From the NCBI GenBank assembly GCA_036250225.1, contig JAPZLL010000085.1, positions 1 to 33,787 on the forward strand: a stretch of DNA of 33,787 nt, written 5' to 3'. The stretch is from Cercophora sp. LCS_1 (Eukaryota > Ascomycota > Sordariomycetes > Sordariales > Lasiosphaeriaceae). The position numbers and the translations under genes were made by a program. Each line of letters opens with the position of its first letter. Position 1 is the stretch's first letter. The notes beneath the pieces were generated by a model. The model was given only the letters and a program-made list of their open reading frames with translations. It did no database searches and had not been told where the DNA came from. This document shows positions 18,015 to 27,194 of the stretch, piece after piece.

Positions 18015-19368
18015 AAACATCTTGTTCTCGGTGAGAGATCTTGTACTCGTACTGTTGCCATCGTCGTTGGCTAAGGGGTATTCCGCAAAGAGGGCCTACA
18101 GTTCTTCCATATATGTCCTTTTACCCTCCCGTTTACTACTACCCCATATCGAGCCCACTGCTGGAGGCAGCCAAATAGGCGCCTGAGCCCATAAGAAATT
18201 TGTAAAGGCGGTATTGCCGCCTGTTTACAATTTTATCCCAAGCGCTCAAAACTTACTAGCTGGGTATTTTTTGGGCGTCTCTGGACCCTAAGCTCGAGTG
18301 CTTCGATTTTCTCCCTGAGCTGTTGGTTCTCCTGTCTGAGATCCTGCACCCTGGCTGGCTTACGAAGAGGTCCGAGGCTGTATTCCTCCTCGTTGCAAAG
18401 GGCAAGAAACTCGGGGGGAGGCGGCGGCTAGGCCGTATAGATCGATAATGCCTGGTCTGGTCTCGATCAAACGCTTGAGAATTTCGTGTGCGGGGAGGTA
18501 ATGTGGATGCCAATATTGCGATACTCTTTAATGGTGTGATGGGCAAATTCGTTCCTGATATTGTCCTAGGTCTTTTTGATGTATTGGATGATGGTTGTAT
18601 AGCAAAACAAATTAGTAAAAGGACAAAAGATAATGACTGAGAGGCCTGGAGGGAGCGCAAAGAGAACTGGAGGTGAGCAGAAAGTCATAGGATTTTGGGA
18701 AACTCGCCTTATTGATCAGCGAATTCAACCTTCTCCCAGTCCCAGAATGGAATTGAGCTTCGGTATTGGCGTAAACAACGGTATACCATTAGCGTCGTTG
18801 AGCCACTTGCAGCCGCTGCCGCCAGGAGGTGTGCGGCCGGCAATGGGTTTGTTGAGCGGGTTCTAGATGGAAACTTGGGATCCGCCTTAGTCGTCTTCAG
18901 TACCAAAGTTCGAGATGACGACTACATACCGACTCAGCCCCGATGTTGCTATTCTCCTCCCCAAGGATGATTAAGATTATTACAGCTGCCCACCTCTTGG
19001 ACTTCGCTGCGGAGAAGCCTTGCACCAGCTCGTTAGTTGGCAGAATAGTTGGCAGGGTTGATGGCGAAGTGGCCGCGAGCTTCAGCCTCGATATCCTTGC
19101 GAAGGCATTATCAGTACGGTTACTAAGAGAGGTGCCATCAAGAGTACCAACCCACTTCTTTTTGACGTTGAAGGCAACCTTCTTCATAATGTACCAAAGG
19201 CAAAGCTGGTGTTGAACCATACTAAATACCAGACGAGAAAGCTTTGTTGAAGTCGCTGACAATCATTTGAGGGAGAGAGATAAGCTCGGCCTTGGGGATT
19301 TCGTTGAGAATTCGCAGAACCAGCCCTCCTTTTTGCTGCTGAGGAGGAGGCAATACGCCACGTTGGAT
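18015..19368 (-). pseudogene. MULE transposase fossil, copy 4
   Basis: Near-full parallel to copy 1. On the minus strand, NVAYCLLLSSKKEG and PQMIVSDFNKAFSSG (a decayed DFDKAF), MVQHQLCLWYIMKKV, the core with FAHHTIKEY and the C-terminal tail are present. It shares copy 1's TAG at the EKT*DN position (+ strand about 18565) and the same abrupt change to satellite A (after 19368). The SWIM segment is missing: sequence equivalent to about 6738-7110 of copy 1 has been removed between two GGCTAG strings (near 18430). It retains about 130 bp (18880-19010) absent from copy 1, and gains the insert at 18221-18352. Confidence 0.8.
18221..18352 (-). other. Coiled-coil-coding insert in MULE copy 4
   Basis: Absent from copy 1. 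The minus strand reads RVQDLRQENQQLREKIEALE and LRVQRRPKNTQL, a heptad-rich leucine-zipper-like helix, in frame with an upstream EFLALCNEEEYSLGPLRKPA reading. It is followed by GTAAGT and, 36 nt later, CAG. The 36-nt gap is short for a fungal intron, so the splice interpretation is weak. It may be an exon lost from other copies or a captured host fragment. Confidence 0.5.
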
Positions 19369-20340
19369 GCAGGTCCCCAAAACAGGTCCCCAAAATTTGG
19401 GCACGACCAACACAACCAGAGGGAGATCGTAAGGGAAGTTCCTGCCCTTGCCCTTGGCGGTATTGCCCTTGCCCTTGCCCTTGGCGGCATTACTGGTCTG
19501 GCCGTCTGGTGGATGCAGGTCCACAAAACAGTGGTACTGAGCGCATTGGCGTGCATTGAAACCTGAGCATTGAACCCTAAGCATCCTATCATTGGCGAGG
19601 ATGTGGGAGATATAGATGGCGGGGCGGGAGGAGATCGCATACGGTAATCTGTGCCCTCCCTCGAGATCTAGACCTCATCCTGTTTCACACGCTAATAATT
19701 GACCATTGCCGACGACATCTCGCGCGAGGAGATGACCAACCAGCACTCACCCGACAGCCATACCTCCAACACCAAGGGCCGTGTCGTTCACCCCAAGAAG
19801 TACTGCCCTTGCCCTTGGCAGCATGACCGTCTGGCGGATGCAGGTCCCCAAGGCAGTGGTACCGTTTGCGGGCGTTTTGGACACAACCAGAGAGAGAGAA
19901 ACACCAGATCGTAAGGGAAACTACCACCCGTTGCCGCCCTTGCCCTTGGCGGTATTGCTGCCCTTGCCCTTGCCCTTGCCCTTGCCCTTGCCCTTGCCCT
20001 TGGCGGCATTACTAACCTAGCTGTCTGGTGAATGCAGGTCCCCAAGGCAGCGGTGCCGTTTGTGGGCATTTTGGACACACAACCTGCAACCAGAGCAACA
20101 CCAGATCGCAAGAGAGACTGTTGTCATTGCTGCCCTTGCCATTGGCGGCATTACCGTCCAGCAGATGCAGGTCCCCGAGGCAGCGGTGCCGTTTGCGGGC
20201 GTTTTAGACACAACCACAGCAACACCAGATCGTAAGGGAAACTACCGTCTGTGACAGCATTGCCCTTGGCAGCATTGCTAACCTAGCCGTCTGGCAGATG
20301 CAGGTCCCCAAGGCAGTGGTGCCGTTTGTGGGCATTTTGA
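19369..20340 (+). repeat. Satellite A array (~6 units, with hexamer expansion)
   Basis: Same orientation as the 8-kb array. Anchors GATGCAGGTCC occur near 19371, 19512, 19837, 20034, 20166 and 20298. A pure TTGCCC hexamer run of about seven copies lies at about 19970-20011. Several units carry GATCGTAAGGGAAACTACC ... CTAACCTAG ... GATGCAG, in intron-like order. Non-satellite sequence at 19560-19800 interrupts the array. The last unit runs without a break into laccase coding sequence at about 20340. Confidence 0.8.
19560..19800 (+). other. Unrecognised insert within satellite A
   Basis: This interval lacks satellite units. It holds an open stretch reading TIADDISREEMTNQHSPDSH that ends exactly where TTGCCC hexamers resume at 19805. 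It could be a captured exon of an unknown gene. I recognise no family. Confidence 0.3.
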
Positions 20341-21170
20341 GCACGACCGTCAAGAGGGCTCCCACTTGCAACACGCCGAGTAACCGTGCTTGCTGGACCA
20401 CACGCCGAGTAACCGATTACGAGGCCAACTTTCCTGCCACGGGTGTTGTCCGCAACTACAACTTGTAACGTCCCTACTCCTCTTTGGCAGACAAGTGCTG
20501 ACTCTTTAGTGTCATGACTGAGCATGACAACTGGATTGGCGGTGATGGCGTGGCCAAGAAAAAGGCCATGCTGATCAACGGTATGTCTTGTCTACCCTTA
20601 GAACTGTTTTGACTGACAACGCTCCAGGCGGTTTTTTTGGCTTGGCGGACTGGGGTGACACCATCCGTGTTACCGTGACCAGCAACCTCGGCCTCCCCGA
20701 AACTTGCATTCATTGGCATGGCATTCGCATGCTCAACAACAACGTCAATGACGGGTGATTGGGGTTAGTCTAGGGTATGGGCAGACTAACACCCGACCAG
20801 CGCCAACGGCATCACCGAGTGCCCCATCCCGCCTGTCCCTTCGGGAGTTCTTGGTAGGTCCAACTTCCTTTGTTAGGGCTGCTTGAGCTCGATGCTCTTG
20901 GCGTCGACACTGAAATCAGACACTTCGTCTAACCCGGTACTTTCCAGGTATCACTCGCACTTCTCCTCCCAGTATGCGAACGGTGTACCAACTAAATCGA
21001 CGGTCCTGCGTCGCTGCCCTACGACGAGGACCTGGGCGTCTTCCCCATCACCGACCGGTACCACGGCGCCGCCGACGAGATCCAACACTCCTTCTGGTGC
21101 TGCTCCCCCTTCGGACTCAGTCCTCTTCAACGGCAAGGGTAAAGGCCCCATCACCGACTGGTACCACGCG
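20341..21170 (+). pseudogene. Laccase (multicopper oxidase) N-terminal half, decayed
   Basis: Secreted copper oxidase relic that retains intron structure. Fragments in order: APTCNTPSNRACWTT and DYEANFPATGVVRNYNL (20355-20466); HDNWIGGDGVAKKKAMLING (20523-20580) before a GTATGTC donor; LADWGDTIRVTVTSNLGLPE plus the copper motif HWHG (20711-20722); ANGITECPIPP (about 20802); YHSHFSSQYANGV with the second copper motif HSH (20952-20960); then SLPYDEDLGVFPITD in a shifted frame. Four introns with GT..AG ends are visible (about 20467-20512, 20581-20627, 20756-20800 and 20854-20948). Missing codons, a stop after NYNL and a small deletion near 20990 break it. Everything past the first cupredoxin domains is lost, and a short segment (ITDRYHGAADE) is duplicated near 21150. 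The 5' end, including any signal peptide, is replaced by satellite A. Confidence 0.8.
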
Positions 21171-21555
21171 CCGCCGACGAGACCCAACACCCCTCCTGCC
21201 CCACCGCAGGAACAAAAACGAAAAGCAGAGGTCCTCCTCTCTGCTTGACTTTTCATTTGTTTTTGTAGGAATGCCGGTACACAAGATCAACACAAGATCA
21301 ACACAACTAGAGCAATTCTTCTGCTAGCGTCCAACACAACACCAGAGCAATGAGCCCCCACCACGCGCTGCGTCGCACTGCGTCCCCACCGCACCAGACA
21401 GAACAGGACCAAGAAACAGAGGTCCCCTGCTCGACTTCTTCCTCGCCAGATTTTGTAGGAAAGGTGCCGGTGCACAACTGGAGCAACACAACTGGGATCA
21501 ACACGCGCTACACGCCCACCGTACCGGACGGAACAAAAACGAGAAGCAGGGTAAG
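21170..21555 (+). repeat. Satellite B array (~2-3 units)
   Basis: Units of about 140-170 bp contain GGAACAAAAACGAAAAGCAG, GAGGTCC, a TTTTTGTAGGAA motif, GTGCACAAGATCAACACAAC and GAGCCCCCACCACGCGCTGC. The same family lies in reverse at 25190-25830 and 29080-29640. It directly follows the laccase relic. Confidence 0.7.
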
Positions 21556-21671
21556 GCGCACACGAACCGCATCCTCGGCCAAAACGGCACGGGCAGACGA
21601 GTTCCTTGATAACGACGGCAACGAGACGGGCCGGAGGACAGTTGGCAGATTGTCTGCGCCGAGAAAGCAAA

Positions 21672-22016
21672 TGGCATTCACCAACGCAACCAGATGCCTC
21701 GACGGGCTCGACAGATGTTCCTACGGCCATTTACTCGGACCTGTGCTTGCAATCACGTTCACATTGCGAGCGAGCTTTTCACGGCATTCGCCAACGCAAC
21801 CAGATGCCTCGACGGGTTCGACAGATATCATTGCGAGCGAGCTTTTCATGGCATCACCAACGCAACTAGATGCCTCGACGGCTCAACAGATATTCCCATG
21901 GCCATTTACTTGGACCTGTGCTTGCAATCACGTTCACATTGCGAGCGAGCTTTTCACGGCATTCACCAACGCAACCAGATGCCTCGACGGCTCAACAGAT
22001 ATTATTGTGAGTGAGC
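21672..22016 (+). repeat. Alternating long/short tandem repeat at the APC5 3' end
   Basis: Four units start with CCAACGCAAC(C/T)AGATGCCTCGACGG. Units 1 and 3 (about 105-110 bp) contain GGCCATTTACT.GGACCTGTG and CTTGCAATCACGTTCACATTGCGAGCGAGC; units 2 and 4 (about 66 bp) lack the first block. The array ends about 18 bp from the APC5 stop codon, so it probably forms that gene's 3'UTR. It is unrelated to satellites A and B. Confidence 0.8.
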
Positions 22017-22034
22017 TTCGACCTGTGCCCCTAG

Positions 22035-24803
22035 CTAATTGTTTCCCAGTCGGACCCCCCCCTTGAGGGCCAGGTATCTAGCCGCATAACCGCGCGCCCT
22101 CGCGACATCCCCAGTGATCCGCATGAGGGTTGACTCCTTCGCCAGCACCTCGCACTGCTTTTCCACGTCTTCCACAGCCGAAAAATACTCGAACGCGCTC
22201 TCCAGTGCACGGTGCGCCTTGGCCAGAAACTCGGCTCTCTTGTTCCCCTTTGCACTTTTTGTCTTACCGTCCGCCTTGACCGGAAACTCGGCTCTCTTGG
22301 TCCCCTTTGCAACCCCTGCCTGACCCATGTATGCGTCCGCCAGCAAGCTGTACAGCGTTGCGACGACGTGCACGTTGTCGGTCTCTAGACACCTCGGCAG
22401 CACCGCTACGAGCAACCGCACGGCGGCCCCGAACTCGCCCAACGCGATGAGGACGTTGCTGAGCGCCCCGATGGCCCGCCACAGCAGCGACATGAGACGA
22501 GCCCGCCAGGCCATGCTCGCCGCGCGCATGCACAGCGAGAATCCCTTCTCGGGTCGGCCAACGCGGTCAAAGAGGTGTGCTTTGCTGAGGAGAAGTCTGA
22601 TGCGAAGAGCAATGTCCCGGTTTTGTTGGAGGAGCTCGGTGTGCAGCCGGTCCATCTTGAGGAACGCCGCCTCAAAGTCGCCGCGACGGCTGAGGGCTTC
22701 GACGTGGAGCGAGTCAATAACAAAAACCATGTCGGGTTCAAGGCTCTCGGCGCCCGCTTGAAGGAGCTGCGAGAGCAAGCGATCAACCGCCTCGAGGTTG
22801 TTGCGGTGCAGATCGCGACGCACCTTGAGGAACCCGCGGTAGAGATGCCAGTACTGGCGGGGCTTGGCGGAACGGAGGCAGTTGGCATCCACGTCCTCAA
22901 GCTTTGCGAAGGCCTCGTCGTACTTGCCTTTTGCCGCAAGCAGGCCTGCGAGTCGGCACGTCACCTTGAGCTCGTCGTCAAAGATGGCGTTGGACGCGTG
23001 GCACCGGAGAAACACCTCGCACGTGTTGCCCGCCATGTACGCGAGACCCAGCCTGTCCCACAAGGCCGTAAACACGGCGAGCTGGGCTCCCATCATCGTC
23101 TTCATGTTGCGCTGCACAATGATCTGCGAGCTCCGCACCATGTGCTCCAGGGCCGTCGAGATGCTCTCGCCATTCGCCAACCCCAGCTTCGCCTCCCCCA
23201 TAAGGGCAGAGCTCCACAGAACCCACATGCCCGTCTCTCTCGCCTTGACCCTGAGGAACGCCAGCGTCTCCTTGCCGCTGCCCAGCATACTATTGCTTTC
23301 AAGCTCACGGACAAGCTCGGGATGGGCGCGTCCAAAGTGGAAGAGCCAGTTCAACGCAAAGTTGAGACACGTACCATCGCGATTCTCTCTTGCCGTCGAC
23401 ACGGTCTCTCGCATGGTGGCCACCGCCTCCTTGTGGCTGCCAAAGTCGGACTGCAAGATGGCCAGGTTCATCAAAGCGTACTGGTAGAAGGGACGGTCCC
23501 TGTTTTGCATCGTGTAATCGAAATAGCGGTGGAGAAAGTCAAAGGACGTCGGGTAGTCCCCGGACCTCCACGTGTCCGAGTAACTGCAAGGTCAGCAAAT
23601 GTCAAGCGACGGAACAGCAATCGTCAAGCGACGGAACAGCAATCGTCAAGCGACGGAACAATCATCGTCAAGCGACGGAACAATCGTCAAGCGACGGAAC
23701 AGCAATCGTCAAGCGACGGAACAAAGGCTCGACGCAAAGACATACCTGAGGTAGTGCTGGAGACTCGGAACCGTGTGACTCTCCTTCAGCAAGGCCTGGA
23801 ATTGGTCCCGTATCTCGGTCGGTACCCTGTTCCCATATTCTGCAAATGTCAGTTCGTCAGTCAAACGAGAAGATCTGTCAGTGGCGAGATGGAAGGCTCT
23901 TTCCACACCGGGCTGCTAGTGGCCGCCCGCGACGACGGTCCCCCTCATCCGAGTGAGAGGAGGTGAGAGGAGGTGCGTGCAAGGAGGAGGGGGCCAAGAT
24001 CCAAACTCACTGTGAAGTTGCCCGATCTGAATCTCCAGCAAGCCCTCAATGTCATCGGTGCTCACAGGCGTCGCGTCGTCCCCCTCGTCGGTGCTCACAG
24101 GCGTCGCGTCGTTCTCATCGGTGCTCACAGGCGTCGCGTCGTCCCCCTCGCCACGCAGCATGCTGCCATACGCCGCCACAGCAAGCTCCTCCGTACCGTC
24201 TCCCCACTCGTGCTCGCCGGCCACGAGCACAGCGTCGAAGCTCAGCGGACCAAGGTGCGGGTTGCGCCTTCTCCAGTAGCCGGCCGTCGGCTGTCGATAC
24301 TTGACAAACGCCTTCCAGAGGTCGGTCGCCTTGTCAAACGGCAGCCTCGCAAACTCCAGGAAACACCTCCTCACAAAGGCGCCAAACGGCGCGTTCCGCG
24401 ACAGAAGGACCCCCGTCGGCGGCTCCTCGCCCTGCCTCGCCAGCAGTCGCAGTTCGTCTCTGGTCCTGGCGAGAAACATGGGCAGCAGACCAAAGAACTC
24501 CTGCAGCGAATGCAACGAGTCGATCCCCCACAGCTTCCCGAGCAGCCTGTCCCAGAGCGGCAGGCCGTCGGCGGCGGCAAAGGGAGCCAGCAGCTTCTCA
24601 AAGTCGTCAATGGAGCGAACGAGGCTGATGGTGTTTTCGGCTTGGGCCCATCGATCCGTCGGCGCGGCGGGGTCCGTGTTGAGAATGTGACAGGCCATAA
24701 AGTTCAACACCGGGATGATGGCGTCGTTCGGCACCGGCTCCCGGGTGTAAAGCTCAATCAGAGCCAGCAGGCCAATCTTGGCGGGTGTGAGATACCGAGA
24801 CAT
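22035..24803 (-). CDS. apc5: Anaphase-promoting complex subunit 5 (APC5), three exons
   Basis: CDS complement(join(22035..23583, 23746..23839, 24011..24803)), 811 aa. APC5 is a TPR scaffold subunit of the APC/C ubiquitin ligase that drives mitotic exit. It starts MSRYLTPAKIGLLALIELYT, the hallmark N-terminus of fungal APC5. FLEFARLPFDKATDLW, HRYFDYTMQNRDRPFYQYAL and NLAILQSDFGSHKEAVATMR follow; TPR-like helices fill residues 360-790. Splice sites on the minus strand are GTGAGT...TTTGCAG (171 bp) and GTATGT...CTTGCAG (162 bp), and joining them restores one frame. Oddities: a threefold DDATPVSTDE repeat near residues 225-255; an expanded Lys-rich linker with a duplicated KRAEF..KA segment near residue 735; and a minisatellite filling intron 2. 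It is the only clear housekeeping gene here and is flanked on both sides by inverted satellite blocks. No stops; presumably functional. Confidence 0.92.
23601..23722. repeat. 22-bp minisatellite in APC5 intron 2
   Basis: GTCAAGCGACGGAAC starts at 23601, 23623, 23645, 23667, 23686 and 23708: six copies with 22-bp spacing, except one 19-bp unit. The array takes up about three quarters of the 162-bp intron and leaves its splice ends and branch region free. Confidence 0.9.
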
Positions 24804-25139
24804 GTTTGTTTAGAGAAAAGCCGCAAGGATGGCGATTGGGAGAAAAGGCTTTCGACATCCGGCGGCGAAGGATGGCGATTAGGAAAGATCTCGAGAGAAG
24901 GCGCGATGTGTGAGAGGAGACATGGTCCGGCTCAGCAGCAATCGAGGCACCCTTTGTAGCCGAAGGAAAGTGGAAAGAGCAATCAAACCTAAAAACTGCC
25001 TCGTCAGACTGATGAGAGCTTGTTTTGCGGGAGTTGCGATGACGCGTTGACCGTGTCTGGAGCGGTGCTCGGATGGAGCGCTGATGGCGGGGCACTTGCC
25101 CCCGCTAGGATTGCAGCGTTTTTGTAGGAAAGGTTTCGA
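24804..25139. other. APC5 5' flank
   Basis: Interval upstream of the APC5 start, presumably its promoter and 5'UTR. A short direct repeat (GGATGGCGATT at about 24827 and 24871) is visible. No other gene is seen before repeats begin near 25140. Confidence 0.4.
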
Positions 25140-25830
25140 CAGCTGTGGCGGTGCACGGCCACCACGTGACCCAGGGGTCCGGAAACGGCCGGTTGTGTTG
25201 GTCTTGGTTGTGTTGATCTTGCACCGGCGCCACCCAAGTCGATATCTTTCCTACATTAGAAGCCAAAGGACAGGGAGGGGACCCCTACTTCTTGTTCCTG
25301 TTCCGTCTGGTGCGGTAGGGATGCAGCGCGTGGAGGGGGGTCGTTGTGTTCGCCCCACAGCCATGCTAATCTTATCAATCTTGTGCACTTGGCGCCTCGG
25401 CACCACCCCAAGTCGATATCTTTCCTACAAAAAGTCAAGCGAAAACAAAAGGGGGACCTCTTCTTATTCCGTCCGGCGCAGTAGGGACGCAGCGCGTGTT
25501 GATCCCAGTTGTGTTGATCTTACTGATCTTGTGCACCAATGCACCGGCACCACCAAAAAAAAAAGGAATAAACGGGAAAGACCGAGGGGAAGGGAGGAGG
25601 ACCTCTACTTCTTGTTCTTATTCCGTCCAGCGCGGTGGGGATGCAGTGCGCGTGGCGGGGGACGTCGCCCTGGTTGTGTTGCTCTTGCACACCAATGCAC
25701 CGGCGCCTCGGCGCCACCCCAAGTCTTTCCTACAAAAAGTCAAGCAGAGAGGAGGACCTCTGCTTTTCGTTCTCGGCGCCGTGGGGGATCGTTGCTCTGG
25801 TTGCGTTGATCTTGGTTGCGTTGGTCTTAG
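25140..25830 (-). repeat. Satellite B array, reverse orientation (~4 units)
   Basis: Repeats of CACCCCAAGTCGATATCTTT, CCTACAAAAAGTCAAGC, a GGGGACCTCT.CTT block, TTCCGTCCGGCGCGGTAGGG and TTGATCTTGTGCACCAATGC. Left of it, 25156-25195 repeats the CACGTGACCCAGGGGTCCGG core of the 8.7- and 15.1-kb repeats. Orientation is opposite to the array at 21.2-21.55 kb. Confidence 0.75.
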
Positions 25831-26645
25831 TCGTGCCCAAAACGCCCGCAAACGGCACCGCTGCCTTGGGGACCTGTATCCGCCAGGCGGCTAGCTTAGT
25901 AATGCTGTCACGGACCGTGGTCTCCCTTGCGATCTCTCTCTAGTTGTGTGTCCAAAACGCCCGCAAACCGTGCCTTAGAGACCTGCATCCGCCAGACGGC
26001 TAGGTTATTAGCAATGCTGCCAAGGGAAAGGGGGCTAGGTTAGTAAGAGCAAGGGCAGCGACGCTGTCACGGACGGTGGTGATCTGGTGTTGGTCTTGGT
26101 CGTGTCCAAAATGCCCGCAAATGGCACTGCTGCTTTGGGGACCCGCATCCGCCAGAGGGTAATGCTGCCAAGGGCAAGGGCTAGACCAGCAATACCGCCA
26201 AGGGCAAGGGCAACAATGCTGTCACGGACAGTCATTTCCCTTGCGATCTGGTGTTCCTCTCTCTGGTCGTGCCCAAAACGCCCGCAAACGGCACTGCCTT
26301 GGGGACCTGCATTTGCCAGATTTAGTAAGAGCAAGGGCAAGGGCAGCAATGCTGTCACGGACCGTGGTCTCCCTTACAATCTCTCTCTAGTTGTATTGAT
26401 CTTGGTTGCTCTGGTTGTGTCCAAAACGCCCGCAAACGGTGCCTTGGAGACCATTCCCCCAGATCGCTTTCTTTCTCTCGCTCTCCATCACCTCAATTCT
26501 TCTCGCCTTGCACACGATTTCCAGCCTTGATTCCGGCTGTGCAATACAGGGGTCTGGATCGGAACAAGCATTTTTTTGCGGGCGTTTTGGGTACGACCAA
26601 CGCAACGATTCCAGAACAACCAAAGCAATACCAAATTGCAAACGA
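25831..26645 (-). repeat. Satellite A array, reverse orientation (~6 units)
   Basis: Reverse-complement satellite A units centred on AACGCCCGCAAACGGCA, near 25840, 25950, 26110, 26278, 26426 and 26575 (the last in plus orientation). The block 26460-26545 within it matches in reverse 15290-15385, so another repeat is embedded here. Confidence 0.75.
26460..26545 (+). repeat. Repeat shared in reverse with 15290-15385
   Basis: CTCTCCATCACCTCAATTCTT and TTGCACACGATTTCCAGCC occur here and in reverse complement at 15300-15350, next to the Gypsy fossil. The shared stretch continues on both sides (GAAAGAAAGCGATCTGGGG against GAAAAAAAGCTATCTGGGG). Probably pieces of the same LTR. Confidence 0.6.
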
Positions 26646-26699
26646 GACTATAAGCTCCATTGAGCGTGAGTAAAGTGATCGGCTCACTTTTGTCGCTTC

Positions 26700-26975
26700 T
26701 TTCTATCTATAGTCCAAAGAGCTCTCCGCCATTTCCGGGTAAAGGACATCCAGTCGCGCCAAAGCGCAGAACAACCCCCAAGGAAGGGCACCCAATTGCC
26801 CACGTCCCTCTACAATCGCTCAGCAGGTATGCCTTCCATCCTTGCATTGTGATGGGTCAGTCACAAACTAAACCGTGCTTTGTAGGATTAATTAGCGCCT
26901 GTTCAAAGCAGAGGTCGCAAGCGCAAGCAACGTTTCCGGCCGCAGGCAAGCGCAAGCAACGTTTCCGGCCACAGG
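26700..26975 (+). pseudogene. Decayed 5' duplicate of the DUF7924 gene
   Basis: This matches the 5' part of the gene at 27195: GCGCAGAACAACCCCC..CCACGTCCCTCTA, a CAGCAG/GTATG donor, a GATGGGTCAGTCACAAACTA intron and TAGGATTAATTAGCGCCTGT with CAAGCGCAAGCA parallel 27380-27545. Coding similarity then stops; a 29-bp tandem repeat (26917-26945, 26946-26974) sits at the break. No downstream nuclease domain. It may be a partial tandem duplication. Confidence 0.6.
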
Positions 26976-27194
26976 CCCGTGAACACCTGAACAAAGGTTG
27001 AAGTCAAAGACTTCCGGAAATGGAATCCTCAATCTAGAATAAGAAGGTCTGTGGCCGCTCCTTTGGAAGAGGAGGACAAACGTTCTAACACATACAACTA
27101 CCTTGTAACGATTCACTTGTCAGAGATCCTTCTTGACACAATCCTAACCCCAACGCCCTTGCGTTACGTATAAGGCGCCAATCCCCTCATCATC

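Noticed and set aside
23601..23722. CRISPR-like short repeats (22 bp)
   Set aside because: There are no unique spacers, and the array lies inside a spliced intron.
24049..24959. Plus-strand open frames opposite APC5 (also 22575-23966)
   Set aside because: They are antisense shadows of a high-GC coding gene; the minus-strand exons have conserved APC5 motifs and matching splice sites.
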